This document shows, one piece after another, positions 58,049 to 64,000 of a stretch of 64,000 nucleotides of DNA. Both the position numbers and the translations under genes were made by a program. The notes under the pieces are model-generated. The model was not told the origin of the DNA and did no database searches. It was given only the letters and a program-made list of their open reading frames with translations. Origin of the DNA: Thalassococcus_A lentus (lineage in GTDB: Bacteria > Pseudomonadota > Alphaproteobacteria > Rhodobacterales > Rhodobacteraceae); contig NZ_JAQIOY010000001.1 of NCBI RefSeq assembly GCF_028023555.1, positions 434,001-498,000 on the forward strand, read 5' to 3'. The stretch's first letter is position 1, and the number at the start of each line of letters is the position of its first letter.

Positions 58049-59161
58049 ATGCGAACGCGCGCAGCCGTAGCCCTGGAAGCAGGCAAGCCACTTGAAGTTA
58101 TGGAAGTGAACCTCGAAGGCCCCAAAGCGGGTGAGGTTCTGGTTGAAATCAAGGCAACGGGCATTTGCCACACCGACGAATTCACCTTGTCCGGTGCAGA
58201 CCCCGAAGGGCTCTTCCCGGCCATTCTGGGTCATGAGGGCGCCGGCGTGGTTCTCGAAGTTGGCCCCGGTGTGACCAGCCTGAAACCTGGTGACCACGTC
58301 ATTCCGCTGTACACGGCTGAATGTCGTGAATGCGAATACTGTCTGCATCCCAAAACCAACCTTTGTCAAAAAGTCCGCGCCACGCAGGGGCAGGGTGTGA
58401 TGCCAGACGGAACATCGCGGTTCTCGATGCTCGATGGCACGCCGATCCTGCACTACATGGGCTGTTCGACTTTTTCGAACCATACCGTCCTGCCCGAGAT
58501 TTCACTGGCCAAGATCCGTCCCGATGCTCCGTTTGACAAAGTTTGCTATATCGGCTGCGGGGTCACCACAGGCATCGGCGCGGTGATCTATACGGCCAAA
58601 GTTGAAATCGGCAGCCGTGCGATTGTGTTCGGTTTGGGCGGTATTGGTCTCAATGTGATTCAGGGTCTTCGTTTGGCCGGTGCGGATCAGATTGTTGGCG
58701 TCGACCTGAACAATGACAAAAAGCCGATGGCCGAAAAATTCGGTATGACGGATTTTGTGAACCCGAACGATGTCGACGGCGATCTTGTGGGTCATCTGGT
58801 TGAACTGACCGGTGGTGGCGCGGATTACACGTTCGATGCGACTGGCAACGTAAACGTCATGCGCGCTGCGCTTGAATCGGCGCACAAAGGCTGGGGTGAA
58901 TCGATCATCATCGGTGTTGCTCCTGCGGGTGCCGAAATCTCGACACGCCCGTTCCAATTGGTCACAGGGCGCGTCTGGCGCGGCACGGCCTTTGGCGGAG
59001 CACGAGGCCGGACGGACGTGCCGCAGATTGTTGATTGGTACATGGATGGAAAAATCGAGATTGATCCGATGATTACCCATACGCTCAGCCTTGATGATAT
59101 CAACAAGGGCTTTGACCTGATGCATCAGGGCAAATCCATCCGATCTGTGGTGGTCTATTGA
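58049..59161 (+). CDS. frmA: S-(hydroxymethyl)glutathione dehydrogenase / class III alcohol dehydrogenase
   Basis: Zinc enzyme of 370 residues that oxidises the formaldehyde-glutathione adduct with NAD+; it also reduces S-nitrosoglutathione. Catalytic zinc ligands are in GICHTDEFTLSG, GHEGAGVVLEVG and YIGCGVTTGIGAV; structural zinc Cys residues are in CRECEYCLHPKTNLC. The coenzyme loop is VFGLGGIGLNVIQG and the family end is FDLMHQGKSIRSVVVY. GGGAGGA precedes the ATG. S-formylglutathione hydrolase, the next enzyme, is 4.5 kb away on the other strand. The gene is also called adhI or flhA in relatives. Confidence 0.96.
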   Translation: MRTRAAVALEAGKPLEVMEVNLEGPKAGEVLVEIKATGICHTDEFTLSGADPEGLFPAILGHEGAGVVLEVGPGVTSLKPGDHVIPLYTAECRECEYCLHPKTNLCQKVRATQGQGVMPDGTSRFSMLDGTPILHYMGCSTFSNHTVLPEISLAKIRPDAPFDKVCYIGCGVTTGIGAVIYTAKVEIGSRAIVFGLGGIGLNVIQGLRLAGADQIVGVDLNNDKKPMAEKFGMTDFVNPNDVDGDLVGHLVELTGGGADYTFDATGNVNVMRAALESAHKGWGESIIIGVAPAGAEISTRPFQLVTGRVWRGTAFGGARGRTDVPQIVDWYMDGKIEIDPMITHTLSLDDINKGFDLMHQGKSIRSVVVY

Positions 59162-59194
59162 TCACCCGGTTGCCATGAGTGGCACGCCGATCTG

Positions 59195-59218
59195 ACGGCG
59201 CCGCGCCCGCGGCGCCGT
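59195..59218 (+). terminator. G+C-rich hairpin after the class III dehydrogenase gene
   Basis: ACGGCGCCGC, loop GCCC, GCGGCGCCGT, with only TTTG after it. The ten-pair perfect stem 33 bases after the stop is a likely terminator or 3' stabiliser; the short T-run makes termination less sure. Confidence 0.6.
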
Positions 59219-59239
59219 TTGCATGTCGAGGATAAGACG

Positions 59240-59722
59240 ATGCACATTCGCCCCTACGAACCCCGAGACGCTGATGCCGTCACGGACATTCTCATGCCGG
59301 TCTTCCGCGCTGGCGACACCTATGCCATCGATCCGGATATTCTGCCTGCTGATGCGTTGGCTTATTGGACCGGGCCAGAGCGCGCTGTCTTTGTTGCAGA
59401 AGAGGACGACGTGCTGCTTGGCACCTACTATATCGTTCGCAATCAAAAAGGCGGCGGCAGTCATGTGTGCAACTGCGGTTACGTCACCGCGGCCAAGGCA
59501 CGCGGACGTGGCGTGGCCCGGGCCATGCTGACGCATTCTCTGGAAGTGGCCCCAAGGCTTGGGTTTCGGGCTATGCAGTATAACTTCGTGGTCAGCACGA
59601 ACACACGCGCGGTGGATATCTGGCAAAAGGCCGGGTTCGAGATCGTGGGCCGATTGCCCGGCGCGTTTCAGCATCCGACTGCAGGGTTCGTAGATGCGTT
59701 GGTGATGTACAAGGCACTTTGA
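59240..59722 (+). CDS. GNAT-family N-acetyltransferase
   Basis: Protein of 160 residues. The acetyl-CoA site is CGYVTAAKARGRGVARAML (R/Q-x-x-G-x-G/A form), flanked by the beta-bulge FVAEEDDVLLGTYYIV and the C-terminal NFVVSTNTRAVDIWQKAGFEIVGRLPGAF. It acetylates an unknown amine. MHIRPYEPRDADAV at 59240 with GAGGATAAG before it is chosen over TTG at 59219, which lies in the terminator-like hairpin. It stands alone on the transcript as far as can be seen. Confidence 0.88.
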   Translation: MHIRPYEPRDADAVTDILMPVFRAGDTYAIDPDILPADALAYWTGPERAVFVAEEDDVLLGTYYIVRNQKGGGSHVCNCGYVTAAKARGRGVARAMLTHSLEVAPRLGFRAMQYNFVVSTNTRAVDIWQKAGFEIVGRLPGAFQHPTAGFVDALVMYKAL

Positions 59723-59754
59723 ACTGGACGGGTTCATGGGGGCCTAAGGTCTTA

Positions 59755-59783
59755 TTGACGGATAGCCGAGAGCAACGCATTTT
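59755..59783 (+). promoter_or_regulatory. Candidate promoter of the B12-domain gene
   Basis: TTGACG (59755-59760), 17-base spacer, CATTTT (59778-59783). The -35 matches five of six consensus bases. Downstream, before the gene, lies the perfect palindrome GGCTGCGCAGCC (59817-59828), a possible operator or small hairpin. Confidence 0.4.
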
Positions 59784-59847
59784 TATCCTGCGAGGGGTTC
59801 TTGCTGTGTAGCCATGGGCTGCGCAGCCATAGCCCAAAGGGTACGAC

Positions 59848-60675
59848 ATGATCGATATGCCTATCCCCGTGCGGGCCATCGATAGCGATGCCCACGGGCA
59901 GGCACCAAGTGGGTTGCCAGAGGCGGCCCTGATGGTTTTGGCTCAGGAAGTCATCTTGCGTCTGGCACGATGGGCGCAAGAGGCAGCCTCGCGTCGTGCC
60001 GCGCTCAGTCCCAGTGTTGCCTGTGATATCGACGCACTGTGTGATGCGCTGACCGGAATCGATCCGGGTGCCGCCAAGGTCATCATCATGGATGCTCATG
60101 AACGCGGGGCCTCCCATGAAGAACTTTGTCTTTACCACATTGGCGAAGCAGCACGCAGGCTAGGAGAGTTGTGGGACGAGGACCGCCTATCCTATCACGG
60201 TATGGCCGTCGCCGCAGGCCGCATACTTCATCTTCTTAAAGACCTTCGCGATCTCGCGCCGCCTTTTGATCCACGGGGGACGCGCAGCGCACTTTTTGCG
60301 ACAGTTCCCGGTGAGATGCATGTGCTTGGGGTTACGATGGCGGCCGATCTGTTCCGCGAAGACGGTTGGGAGATCGACCTGAAACTCGACAAGTCCGAAG
60401 CCGAGTTGAGCGATCTGGTCCAGCGTGGTGGCTATGCCATCGTGGGGCTTTCGGCATCGAGTCTGGATCGCGTCCGGGCCCTTGCCCGTGTTGTAGTGGA
60501 ACTGCGATTGATTTCGCCGAAGATCCTTATTTTCGTGGGGGGTTATATCGCCAAGCTGGAACCAGATATTGCGATCCGGGTGGGCGCTGACGGAGCCGCT
60601 TGGGAAATGGAACGCTGCAAGGGTCAGCTTGAGCACATGCACGAACAGCTGCCTGAGATTATGGGCTATTCGTAA
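59848..60675 (+). CDS. Cobalamin- or heme-binding-domain regulator (PpaA/AerR-like)
   Basis: Protein of 275 residues. An N-terminal helical part (about 20-150, with LCDALTGIDPGAAKVIIMDAHERGASHEELCLYHIGEAARRLGELWDEDRLSYHGMAVAAGRI) is like the B12-binding-2/methionine synthase cap fold. A Rossmann-like part (155-260) follows, with ATVPGEMHVLGVTMAADLFREDGWEIDL, and LSASS and VGGYIAKL at the next strands. The cobalamin ligand motif D-x-H-x-x-G appears as E-M-H-V-L-G, keeping the His. This layout matches the PpaA/AerR regulators of photosynthesis genes. No photosynthesis gene is in the window, so its target is open. Confidence 0.78.
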   Translation: MIDMPIPVRAIDSDAHGQAPSGLPEAALMVLAQEVILRLARWAQEAASRRAALSPSVACDIDALCDALTGIDPGAAKVIIMDAHERGASHEELCLYHIGEAARRLGELWDEDRLSYHGMAVAAGRILHLLKDLRDLAPPFDPRGTRSALFATVPGEMHVLGVTMAADLFREDGWEIDLKLDKSEAELSDLVQRGGYAIVGLSASSLDRVRALARVVVELRLISPKILIFVGGYIAKLEPDIAIRVGADGAAWEMERCKGQLEHMHEQLPEIMGYS

Positions 60676-61591
60676 CCACGGCGATAACGGCGCTGACCGT
60701 GATGATACTTACCATTGTGGATACGAGGATCGACGCCGATACGCGTTGCGGGGCCACGCCATAGTGCTGCGCGAGGATGAATACGTTTCCGGCAACAGGC
60801 AGTGCGGCGGCCGATATGACAACCGCGGCTTTGTAGGGGTCCGCAGAAAACAGAAAAAAGGCCCCTAGCGCCACAAAGAGTGGGTGCAGGATCAGTTTGC
60901 AGAAGCTGAGCCACGCGGCGACCTCGATGCGTTCCGCGGATTTGGAGGCCAATGACGCGCCGATGGCGAACAAGGCGCCGGGGGTGGCCGCATTGCCGAG
61001 TGTGGTCAGGAATTCATTGAGCACATTCGGAATCGAAAGGCCGCTGGCCGAAACGATGAGACCAGCCATGATCGACACGATCATTGGGTTTTTGAGCAAA
61101 CCCACGCCCACGGTTCGGGCCACTTGTGCGCCGCCACCTTCGCCCCGCGATCCGGTGACAAGGATGACCAGAAGCGAAGAAAAGACGATCAGATCGATTG
61201 CCAGTACCAGAATGATCGGTCCAACAGCCGCCTGCCCCAGCAAAAGCGCGAGCATCGGCACACCCAAAAATCCTGTGTTCCCGATTGCGGCGCATTGCGC
61301 TTCGATGGCGGCGGTCGCTGTGTCCAGCTTTCTCAGAAAGGCGACAGCCATGGCGATGCCGTAGGTAAATGCCGTTCCCCACAGATAGGCAGCCGCAATC
61401 CGTGTGTCGAAAATTTCGGAAAAGCTGAGATTGGCGGAAAACCGGAACAGCATGGCTGACAAGGCAAAGTAGAAGACGAATTTGGTCAGCCATGCCGTTG
61501 CTTCGGCCGTGAAAAACCCGGTGCGCCCGGCACCATAGCCGAGCCCGATCAACCCAAAAAAGGGCAGCGTTTTCAGAAACACTTCAAGCAT
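60659..61591 (-). CDS. AEC-family (auxin efflux carrier-like) transporter
   Basis: Inner-membrane protein of 310 residues with ten predicted helices in two halves (FLKTLPFFGLIGLGYGAGRTGFF; later NEFLTTLGNAATPGALFAIGASLA). The conserved helix-break regions IEAQCAAIGNTGFLGVPMLALLLG and ALPVAGNVFILAQHYG are typical of AEC carriers, which in bacteria move malonate, malate or other organic acids. It converges with and overlaps the preceding regulator gene by 17 bases. The substrate is unknown. Confidence 0.9.
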   Translation of the reverse strand: MLEVFLKTLPFFGLIGLGYGAGRTGFFTAEATAWLTKFVFYFALSAMLFRFSANLSFSEIFDTRIAAAYLWGTAFTYGIAMAVAFLRKLDTATAAIEAQCAAIGNTGFLGVPMLALLLGQAAVGPIILVLAIDLIVFSSLLVILVTGSRGEGGGAQVARTVGVGLLKNPMIVSIMAGLIVSASGLSIPNVLNEFLTTLGNAATPGALFAIGASLASKSAERIEVAAWLSFCKLILHPLFVALGAFFLFSADPYKAAVVISAAALPVAGNVFILAQHYGVAPQRVSASILVSTMVSIITVSAVIAVVTNSP

Positions 61592-61647
61592 ACGTCTGTG
61601 GTAGCACGGCGTGCCCCATCGTCAATTGCTCATACCGACAGGCAGCG

Positions 61648-62613
61648 CTAACGGTTTTCGATTGGTGGGTGCGCATGGGCGACAGGGCCTCCCCAAGTCT
61701 CTTGTATGGCCTCGGCGACGGCGGCTGTATGGCTGTAGGCCAGTCCGTGGCCAGCCCCTTCAATCACGTGATGCCGGACATCGCGGTTCCATTGGGCCAG
61801 CGTTCCCATCGCGCTTAGTGGAATAACCGTATCGGCTTCGCCCCAGATTGCGGTGATTGGCAATTGGGATCGTGCCAATTCACGATGCGTTCGCTCAAGC
61901 GGGCGGCGCAATGTGCCTCGCAACGACGCCAAAACGGATCGAACGTAGCCTTTGTACTTCAGTTCGGCCAGTTGCAGATCGGTGATGTTCTCCACCGTGC
62001 TTGGCTGGTCCCTGTCTGCTTCCGAAGATCGCCGGTGCACCCTTGGGAAGCCAAGATGAAAGGCCCAGTCCCCCAGGAATGGCCATTCGGTTGCCCAATG
62101 CAACAGACGACCAAGATTGTGCCCCATTCCGGCAGGGGCCAATAGGATCAGACGGCGCAGCCGGTGGTCGTGTTGGGCGGCAAATGTGGCTGCGATGGCA
62201 CCGCCCATGGAATACCCGATCAGCGTTATGTCGCTTTCGATTTCTTCGTGGGCCAACAGTTCGTGCAATTGCTGGCAGAAGAAGTCCGGGTTCTGAACGC
62301 CGCGGGGCCTGTCAGACCAGCCACGACCGTAAAGGTCGTATATCAAGACCCTGAAGCCCTGCTGGACGAGATGCCGTGCCAGTCCAAGATATACGAAACT
62401 GGGCGTTGTGAGCCCGTGGACACAAACCGCGACGGGCCCTGATTTTGGCCCGATCCAGTCGTAATGTGTCTTGCCTTGGCTCAAAGCGGCAAAGCGGCCG
62501 GGCGCTTGTCTTTGTTTGCGGCCAGACATGGTCTGGCGAAACAGTTCAAATGCACTCGGCAACGCGCCAGCGATCAACGCGGTGCCCCAACCAAATGCTT
62601 CGAGCCCGGTCAT
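61648..62613 (-). CDS. Alpha/beta-hydrolase
   Basis: Protein of 321 residues. The oxyanion strand is PVAVCVHGLTTPSFVYLGLARHL, the nucleophile elbow GYSMGGAIAATFAAQ (Ser in the G-x-S-x-G motif), the acid in ITAIWGEADTVIPLSAM and the His in VIEGAGHGLAYSHTAAV, so the triad is complete. The substrate is unknown (ester, lactone or epoxide are all possible). MTGLEAFG at 62613 is chosen because its ATG overlaps the stop of the HAD gene (ATGA); an extension to 62772 would lie inside that gene. It is third in a compact minus-strand operon with yaiI and the HAD gene. Confidence 0.88.
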   Translation of the reverse strand: MTGLEAFGWGTALIAGALPSAFELFRQTMSGRKQRQAPGRFAALSQGKTHYDWIGPKSGPVAVCVHGLTTPSFVYLGLARHLVQQGFRVLIYDLYGRGWSDRPRGVQNPDFFCQQLHELLAHEEIESDITLIGYSMGGAIAATFAAQHDHRLRRLILLAPAGMGHNLGRLLHWATEWPFLGDWAFHLGFPRVHRRSSEADRDQPSTVENITDLQLAELKYKGYVRSVLASLRGTLRRPLERTHRELARSQLPITAIWGEADTVIPLSAMGTLAQWNRDVRHHVIEGAGHGLAYSHTAAVAEAIQETWGGPVAHAHPPIENR

Positions 62614-63230
62614 TGGGCCTCTTGATTGGTTAGTACCCCTTTTGAGACGAGGCAGTTTGCCCAGCCTTGGGGGCCATTGAACTGGTGGACCTGCCAACCA
62701 CGGGCCAAGGCCGCTGTGATGTTGTCGATTCTGTCGTCTGTAAACAAAAGGGCAGCGGGGTCGATCCCGCAATCATCCTCGACCATCTCGTATATCGTTG
62801 CGTCTGGCTTGATCACACTCATATGTCCCGAAACATAGGCATGGTCGAATTCATTGAGGAAGTCATAGACCGGCGTTGCAATCGCCCAGGTTCCAATCCC
62901 GAAATTGGTCAGAGCAAAGACCGGCACGCCCTTGTTTCGCAGAGCCCTGAGCAATCGCACGGAATGCGGGATTGCGGGTCTGGCCATCTCCAGCCACTTG
63001 TCGTGCCACATGCGAATTTCGGCGCGCCATTCAGGATATTTTTCGGCCCAATCATAGATCGTGGTTTTAAAATCGTGACCACGATCCACCAGATCATTCA
63101 TACCGTGCAGATCCACCTCGGCAAACATGGCGCGCCGCCTGTCTTCGCCGATTTGTGAATCGAAAAAGCGTTCGGGCTGCCATTCGATCAGAACGTTGCC
63201 CACATCGAAAATCACGGCTTCCGGCTTCAT
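62610..63230 (-). CDS. HAD-superfamily phosphatase (YihX-like)
   Basis: Protein of 206 residues. Motif I is VIFDVGNVLIEW with the nucleophilic Asp; the second position is Gly rather than Asp, as in YihX and haloacid-dehalogenase-like members. Motif II is FALTNFG, motif III Lys is in SVIKPDATIYEM and motif IV is LLFTDDRIDNITAA. YihX dephosphorylates alpha-glucose-1-phosphate, but the substrate here is not known. It overlaps the preceding yaiI-like and the following hydrolase gene by four bases each (ATGA), so the three are translated together. Confidence 0.87.
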   Translation of the reverse strand: MKPEAVIFDVGNVLIEWQPERFFDSQIGEDRRRAMFAEVDLHGMNDLVDRGHDFKTTIYDWAEKYPEWRAEIRMWHDKWLEMARPAIPHSVRLLRALRNKGVPVFALTNFGIGTWAIATPVYDFLNEFDHAYVSGHMSVIKPDATIYEMVEDDCGIDPAALLFTDDRIDNITAALARGWQVHQFNGPQGWANCLVSKGVLTNQEAQ

Positions 63231-63688
63231 GTCTTTGCCTCACGCGTTGCGGCTCGTAGCGTGCGTTCGAGGGCATCCAGAAACCGGGATCGATCGGCCT
63301 TGGAAAAGCTTTTGCCGCCCCCCTGCCGAAAAGGATCGGCGGCGCGCAGGTCTGCCATCAGGTCCCGCATTGCCAGCTGTTGACCGATATTTGCCTTGTT
63401 CAATTCCGAACCGTCATGGCGAAGCACCCGTGCGCCGGCTTCGACGCATTTGGCGGCAAGGGGCATGTCTGATGTGACGACTACGTCGCCAGAGGATGCC
63501 CGGTCTGCGATCCACATATCGGCGACGTCAGGGCCCTCGGGGACCATCACGACTTCGACCAGTGGATTTTGCGACGGGCGCAGCCCGCCGTTGGCCACCA
63601 GTTTCATTGCAACCTTGTGCCGGGTTGCGACGCGCTCGGCCTCTTGTTTAACCGGGCAGGCATCTGCATCGATAAAAAGGGTCGTCAC
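63227..63688 (-). CDS. YaiI/YqxD family protein (DUF188)
   Basis: Protein of 153 residues of the UPF0178 family with the hallmark start MTTLFIDADACPVKQEAERVATRH, the PIN-like strands SSGDVVVTSDMPLAAKCVEAGARVL and the conserved MRDLMADLRAADPFRQGGGKSFSKADRSRFLDALERTL. Its conserved Asp residues suggest a metal-dependent nuclease-like site, but no activity is established. Its start overlaps the S-formylglutathione hydrolase stop (ATGA) and its stop overlaps the HAD gene. Confidence 0.92.
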   Translation of the reverse strand: MTTLFIDADACPVKQEAERVATRHKVAMKLVANGGLRPSQNPLVEVVMVPEGPDVADMWIADRASSGDVVVTSDMPLAAKCVEAGARVLRHDGSELNKANIGQQLAMRDLMADLRAADPFRQGGGKSFSKADRSRFLDALERTLRAATREAKT

Positions 63689-64000
63689 GAATACAGTGCC
63701 TCGGCATGGAAATCGATGTGTTCGGGGATGAAGGTCGAAACAAAGAAATAGCTGTGGTCATAGCCCCGTTGCATGCGGAAGCTGCCCTCTTGTCTGCGAG
63801 CCATCATCGCCTCAGCAAGGCATTCTGGTTTGAGGAGTTCAAGGAATTGATCTTCGCTACCCTGATCGATCAGAACTGGTCCGTCAAAGCCGGTAGCCTG
63901 CATCTGAAGGGTCGCATCGTGTTTGGCCCAGACGCTTTCGTCGTCACCCAGGTAGGCCGACAGTTGCTTGCGGCCCCAGTCGCTGGCCGTTGGGTTGGCG
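63685..64000 (-). CDS. fghA: S-formylglutathione hydrolase, C-terminal part (gene runs off the window)
   Basis: Esterase-D-family serine hydrolase that converts S-formylglutathione to formate and glutathione. About 104 C-terminal residues are present, read from the window edge: NPTASDWGRKQLSAYLGDD, then PVLIDQGSEDQFL with the catalytic Asp and MQRGYDHSYFFVSTFIPEH with the catalytic His. The nucleophile Ser lies outside. It is the first visible gene of the minus-strand run yaiI-HAD-hydrolase and completes the formaldehyde route begun by the class III dehydrogenase 4.5 kb away. Confidence 0.93.
   Translation of the reverse strand, partial: ANPTASDWGRKQLSAYLGDDESVWAKHDATLQMQATGFDGPVLIDQGSEDQFLELLKPECLAEAMMARRQEGSFRMQRGYDHSYFFVSTFIPEHIDFHAEALYS

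Overview
The window reads as the chromosome of a marine alphaproteobacterium of the Rhodobacteraceae (roseobacter group). The grounds are moderately high GC, dense head-to-tail genes with ATGA overlaps, and gene families typical of that group: a TIGR02302/DUF4175 protein, MttB-like methyltransferase plus GcvT-type FAD oxidoreductase, UgpC-type sugar ABC system, leuCD/leuB cluster, SBP56 methanethiol-oxidase family and class III alcohol dehydrogenase. No rRNA, insertion sequence, prophage, CRISPR array or plasmid function was seen. This is core-like chromosome, not a genomic island.

Layout. 1-3.9 kb: end of lysA, a Gln-rich TIGR02302 membrane protein and a PNPOx-like flavoprotein. 3.9-8.9 kb: a LysR regulator divergent from an MttB-family methyltransferase and a dimethylglycine/sarcosine dehydrogenase-like protein (methylated amine catabolism). 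8.9-18.5 kb: a sugar-uptake and catabolism operon (binding protein, two permeases, ATPase, two TIM-barrel isomerases, two Gfo/Idh/MocA dehydrogenases) facing a LacI repressor, with two palindromic operators between them. The enzyme set matches the oxidation-elimination-hydration-reduction route known for levoglucosan. 18.5-23.7 kb: a minus-strand run of thioesterase, UMF1-type MFS protein, mepA, phytase-like esterase, yhhQ, an unannotated 18-codon ORF with an exceptional ribosome binding site, an intrinsic terminator, then arfB. 23.8-29.8 kb: yggT, recQ, yaaA and a hybrid histidine kinase. 29.9-37.9 kb: alpha-2-macroglobulin, a DUF1089 glycolipid-binding protein and penicillin-binding protein 1C in one overlapping operon. 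38-41 kb: thiolase and an MscS channel. 41.3-48.5 kb: leucine biosynthesis (leuC, leuD, leuB) interrupted by a membrane protein, an endonuclease/phosphatase-fold protein and an NAD epimerase/LysR pair. 48.5-50 kb: a small secreted protein, an EamA exporter and tRNA-Pro(CGG). 50-55 kb: an FAD oxidoreductase divergent from an SBP56/MtoX protein with an RcnA-like metal transporter, then a MATE exporter whose start codon is missing. 55-59 kb: an amino-acid-type ABC transporter split divergently, an AhpD-like protein and class III alcohol dehydrogenase. 59-64 kb: GNAT, a B12/heme-binding-domain regulator, AEC transporter, alpha/beta hydrolase, HAD phosphatase, YaiI and the C-terminal part of S-formylglutathione hydrolase.

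How the genes fit together. Several loci feed or detoxify one-carbon units. The MttB/DMGDH-like pair would release methyl or formaldehyde units, SBP56 (if it is a methanethiol oxidase) would release formaldehyde, and the class III dehydrogenase and S-formylglutathione hydrolase form the glutathione route from formaldehyde to formate. A second theme is the envelope: mepA, PBP1C, macroglobulin and MscS.

The most interesting candidate is the yhhQ-arfB gap (about 18.95-19.2 kb). It holds a short ORF whose ribosome binding site is complementary to the whole 3' tail of 16S rRNA, an upstream copy of that tail able to pair with the site, and a strong terminator 15 bases before the ribosome-rescue gene arfB. 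Together these look like an undescribed attenuator. Functional names rest on motifs and family resemblance read by eye; no database search was run.
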